DNA from: Flavobacteriales bacterium | GTDB taxonomy: Bacteria; Bacteroidota; Bacteroidia; Flavobacteriales_F; PHOS-HE28 | NCBI GenBank assembly: GCA_016788635.1 | Contig: JAEUSU010000008.1 | Location: forward strand, 62,001 to 126,000 | Reading direction: 5' to 3' | Length of the DNA stretch: 64,000 nucleotides | Shown: positions 62,197 through 64,000 of the stretch, one piece after another | Numbering within the stretch: position 1 is the first letter of the stretch | Layout: every line of letters starts with the position of its first letter | Program-made: the position numbers and the translations under genes | The notes under the pieces: model-generated | Seen by the model: the letters and a program-made list of their open reading frames with translations, nothing else | The model's database searches: none | Told to the model about the DNA's origin: nothing

Positions 62197-62901
62197 ATGG
62201 CCCATACCGGCCGCATCGTCTTTTCCTGCCTGATGGCATTGTCCGTCCTGCGCTGCCTTGCCCAAACTGAAGGGGACTTTCGCGTGCTGCGTGCCATGGT
62301 GCACGAAGGGGATACGGTACCCGTGGTGGACCTCGGTTCCGCCTGGGTGACCGCACAGTGGAGCCCCAAGGCACGCAAGGAACAGGTGCAGTACACCAGG
62401 CTCATGCGGCAGGTGGTCAAGGTGTATCCGTACGCCCGCCTTACCAGTGACCTGCTCAGCGCCTATGAGGCCGACCTGCGGCGCATTGAAAAGGAACATG
62501 ACCGGGACCTCTACATGAAACTGGCGGAAGCCGAGCTGCGCGCCGAGTTCGAGGATGAACTGAAGGACCTGACCATGGGACAGGGGCGCGTGCTGGTGAA
62601 ACTCATCGACCGGGAAACGGGCAGCACCAGCTTCGAGCTGGTGAAGCAGTTGCGCGGTTCCTTCAATGCGTTCATCTGGCAGAGCCTGGCCGTGCTCTTC
62701 GGCCAGGACTTGAAGTCACGCTACGATCCGCTCGGTGATGACCGCATGATCGAGCATATCGTGCAACGCATCGAGGCGGGAGAACTGGCCGTGGCGGAGC
62801 GTCCGGCGCGTTCCGCCAAGGCACAGGCGCGTTTGGAAAAGCGGAAGACCCGTCTGTACAAACGCTACGGCCTAACTGCCGCGAACTACCTGGAGCCCTG
62901 A
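62197..62901 (+). CDS. DUF4294 family secreted protein
   Basis: 234 residues; signal peptide ending RCLAQ. Matches DUF4294: VVDLGSAWV, YTRLMRQVVKVYPYARL (about 70-86), YMKLAEAELRAEFEDELKDLTMGQGRVLVKLIDRET (segments, about 105-140), FVIWQ-like AFIWQSLAVLFGQDLKSRYDP and MIEHIVQRIEAG, with a basic tail. Known: common in Bacteroidota, function unknown. TACTTTG at 62177-62183 upstream is a shortened -7 box. ATG 62197 gives the signal peptide. Confidence 0.9.
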   Translation: MAHTGRIVFSCLMALSVLRCLAQTEGDFRVLRAMVHEGDTVPVVDLGSAWVTAQWSPKARKEQVQYTRLMRQVVKVYPYARLTSDLLSAYEADLRRIEKEHDRDLYMKLAEAELRAEFEDELKDLTMGQGRVLVKLIDRETGSTSFELVKQLRGSFNAFIWQSLAVLFGQDLKSRYDPLGDDRMIEHIVQRIEAGELAVAERPARSAKAQARLEKRKTRLYKRYGLTAANYLEP

Positions 62902-62916
62902 GCGTCGTCCGCGGTC

Positions 62917-63420
62917 TCAAACCAGCGGTCTCTCCATCACGTGATCATCCATCACGTAGCCCTGCCCGATATCGATCACTTCATCGCGCACGATCTGAAA
63001 ACCCTGGCGTGCATACCAGTGGCGTGCGGGGTTGAAGCGGTTCACGTTCAGCTCCAGGTGGTCGTCCCCGGCGGCACGTGCGGCTGATGCGACCGCGCCC
63101 AACAGGGCCCTGCCCACGCCCAGCCCCTTCACTTCCGGAAGCACGTAGAGCTTGTGGAGACGTGTGTGCCGCGTGGAGCGGTACGCATGCTCGTACCCTG
63201 CGAATCCGATGGGTCCACCATCGGCTTCAGCGAGCAGATAACGGTGTCCCTTCAAAACCTGTTCCCGGAGCGCGGACAAGGCATACATCCGTTCCAGCAT
63301 GTATGCGAGCTGATCGGGCGAGAGGATCTGCCCATAAGCCACCGGCCAGGCACAGTGGGCAATGGCATGTATGGCATGCAGGTCCGCAGCGGTGGCGGGA
63401 CGAACGCTCACTTCGCGCAC
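62917..63420 (-). CDS. GNAT family N-acetyltransferase
   Basis: 167 residues. SVRPATAADLHAIHAIAHCAW at the N-terminus, LHKLYVLPEVKGLGVGRALLGAV with the acetyl-CoA loop G-L-G-V-G-R (about 90-105), LELNVNRFNPARHWYARQGFQIV near 125-145. Single GNAT domain, cytosolic; substrate unknown. Convergent with the DUF4294 gene, 15 bp apart; the next gene on the same strand ends 24 bp upstream of its start. Confidence 0.92.
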   Translation of the reverse strand: MREVSVRPATAADLHAIHAIAHCAWPVAYGQILSPDQLAYMLERMYALSALREQVLKGHRYLLAEADGGPIGFAGYEHAYRSTRHTRLHKLYVLPEVKGLGVGRALLGAVASAARAAGDDHLELNVNRFNPARHWYARQGFQIVRDEVIDIGQGYVMDDHVMERPLV

Positions 63421-63444
63421 GATGAATGGACCTACTGGTGAGCC

Positions 63445-64000
63445 TCAGCGAGCGGTCTCCAAATGAGGCGCGTTCTTTCTGAAGGCAGGCGCCACGACCA
63501 GGTCCTTGCTGCCCGCCGTGTAAGCATAGAAGCCTTCGCCGCTCTTCATCCCCAGTTTGCCGGCGGTCACCATTTGCACGAGCAAGGGGCAGGGGGCGTA
63601 CTTCGGGTTGCCCAGTCCTTCGTGCAATACACGCAGGATGGCCAGGCAGGTGTCCAGCCCGATGAAATCGGCGAGTTGCAGGGGCCCCATCGGGTGCGCC
63701 ATGCCAAGTTTCATGATGGTGTCGATCTCGGCCACGCCGCCCACGCCTTGGAAGAGGGTCTCAATGGCCTCATTGATCATGGGCATCAGAATGCGGTTGG
63801 CCACGAAGCCTGCGTAGTCGTTCACCGTCACGGGCACTTTGCCAATGGCGGTGCTGAGTTCCACCACGGTGCGCGTCACTTCGTCCGTGGTATCGTATCC
63901 GCGGATCACCTCCACAAGCTTCATCACCGGCACAGGGTTCATGAAGTGCATGCCGATCACCTGGCCGGGCCGCTTGGTGGCTGCGGCAATGCGGGTGATG
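63445..64000 (-). CDS. 3-hydroxyacyl-CoA dehydrogenase, NAD-binding type (N-terminus outside window)
   Basis: 185 residues visible; the frame continues past the right edge ([22 protein letters not shown] reads through). Seen: [17 protein letters not shown], catalytic-domain [35 protein letters not shown] and [13 protein letters not shown]. Known: 3-hydroxybutyryl-CoA dehydrogenase (EC 1.1.1.157) type, oxidising or reducing 3-hydroxyacyl-CoA with NAD(P). The Rossmann domain lies outside. It may work with the thiolase at 36 kb. Confidence 0.93.
   Translation of the reverse strand, partial: ITRIAAATKRPGQVIGMHFMNPVPVMKLVEVIRGYDTTDEVTRTVVELSTAIGKVPVTVNDYAGFVANRILMPMINEAIETLFQGVGGVAEIDTIMKLGMAHPMGPLQLADFIGLDTCLAILRVLHEGLGNPKYAPCPLLVQMVTAGKLGMKSGEGFYAYTAGSKDLVVAPAFRKNAPHLETAR

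Overview
The window is a compact, GC-rich chromosomal segment of a Bacteroidota bacterium, most likely an uncultured member of or near the Flavobacteriales. This rests on several signs. Secreted proteins end in type IX secretion (T9SS) sorting domains. Many families are typical of the phylum (DUF4476, DUF4421, DUF4846, DUF4294, DUF6089-like, DUF6728-like, phosphosulfolactate synthase, LuxC-type acyl-CoA reductase beside a CCVDD ferredoxin). bL31 is of type B. Genes are repeatedly preceded by the TAnnTTTG -7 box used by Bacteroidota sigma-ABfr. About 63 protein genes, one tRNA, one cobalamin riboswitch and several terminators can be supported. Very long open frames antisense to real genes are common and are a by-product of GC content.

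Layout. 1-8.2 kb: a truncated secreted kelch-repeat protein, histidine degradation (bifunctional FTCD and hutI, with a CPBP protease between), a tRNA(Val) m6A methyltransferase and a saccharopine dehydrogenase-like enzyme. 8.3-12.9 kb: an envelope cluster (DUF4476 protein, CsgG-domain TPR lipoprotein, two LPP20-type lipoproteins) closed by a terminator. 12.9-17.7 kb: DUF423 protein, pckA, then a translationally coupled pair of an S41-like protein lacking the catalytic serine and a periplasmic binding lipoprotein. 17.7-21.9 kb: a minus-strand run of overlapping genes (Mpo1-like, DinB, secreted endonuclease/exonuclease/phosphatase, SanA/YdcF-like, TPR, ABC ATPase).

21.9-25.8 kb is the accessory island: an AIPR-family (abortive infection/phage resistance) protein, a 134-bp inverted-repeat structure resembling an integron attC site, one AT-rich lipoprotein gene bounded by GTTATAGGC / GCCTATAAC, and a tyrosine recombinase whose catalytic-tyrosine segment is out of frame. 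I read this as a decayed integron-like element in which the integrase 3' end faces the cassette.

25.8-35.4 kb: serine biosynthesis (serC-serA-DUF1015-YggS), the divergent ferredoxin / LuxC pair, a right-handed beta-helix lipoprotein and bL31B. 35.4-47.7 kb: YdeI, thiolase, several outer-membrane beta-barrels, a cobalamin riboswitch driving a T9SS-exported beta-propeller (BtuG-like candidate), tRNA-Thr(CGT), a secreted esterase, DUF4421 and DUF4846 proteins, and a conserved Bacteroidota protein often labelled an NMN adenylyltransferase. 47.7-57 kb: class A beta-lactamase-like protein, uvrB, DinB, and the operon TPR / phosphosulfolactate synthase / rhodanese / DUF368 (PopT-like) / aroE. 57-64 kb: LolD-type ATPase, sucC, alpha/beta hydrolase, biotin carboxylase, DUF4294, GNAT, and a truncated 3-hydroxyacyl-CoA dehydrogenase.

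Intergenic space also carries a repeat family built from a GCCGC..GCGGC palindrome followed by 7-bp tandem units (tcaacct-like), always just after stop codons of minus-strand genes. No rRNA, CRISPR array, insertion sequence or replication origin was seen.
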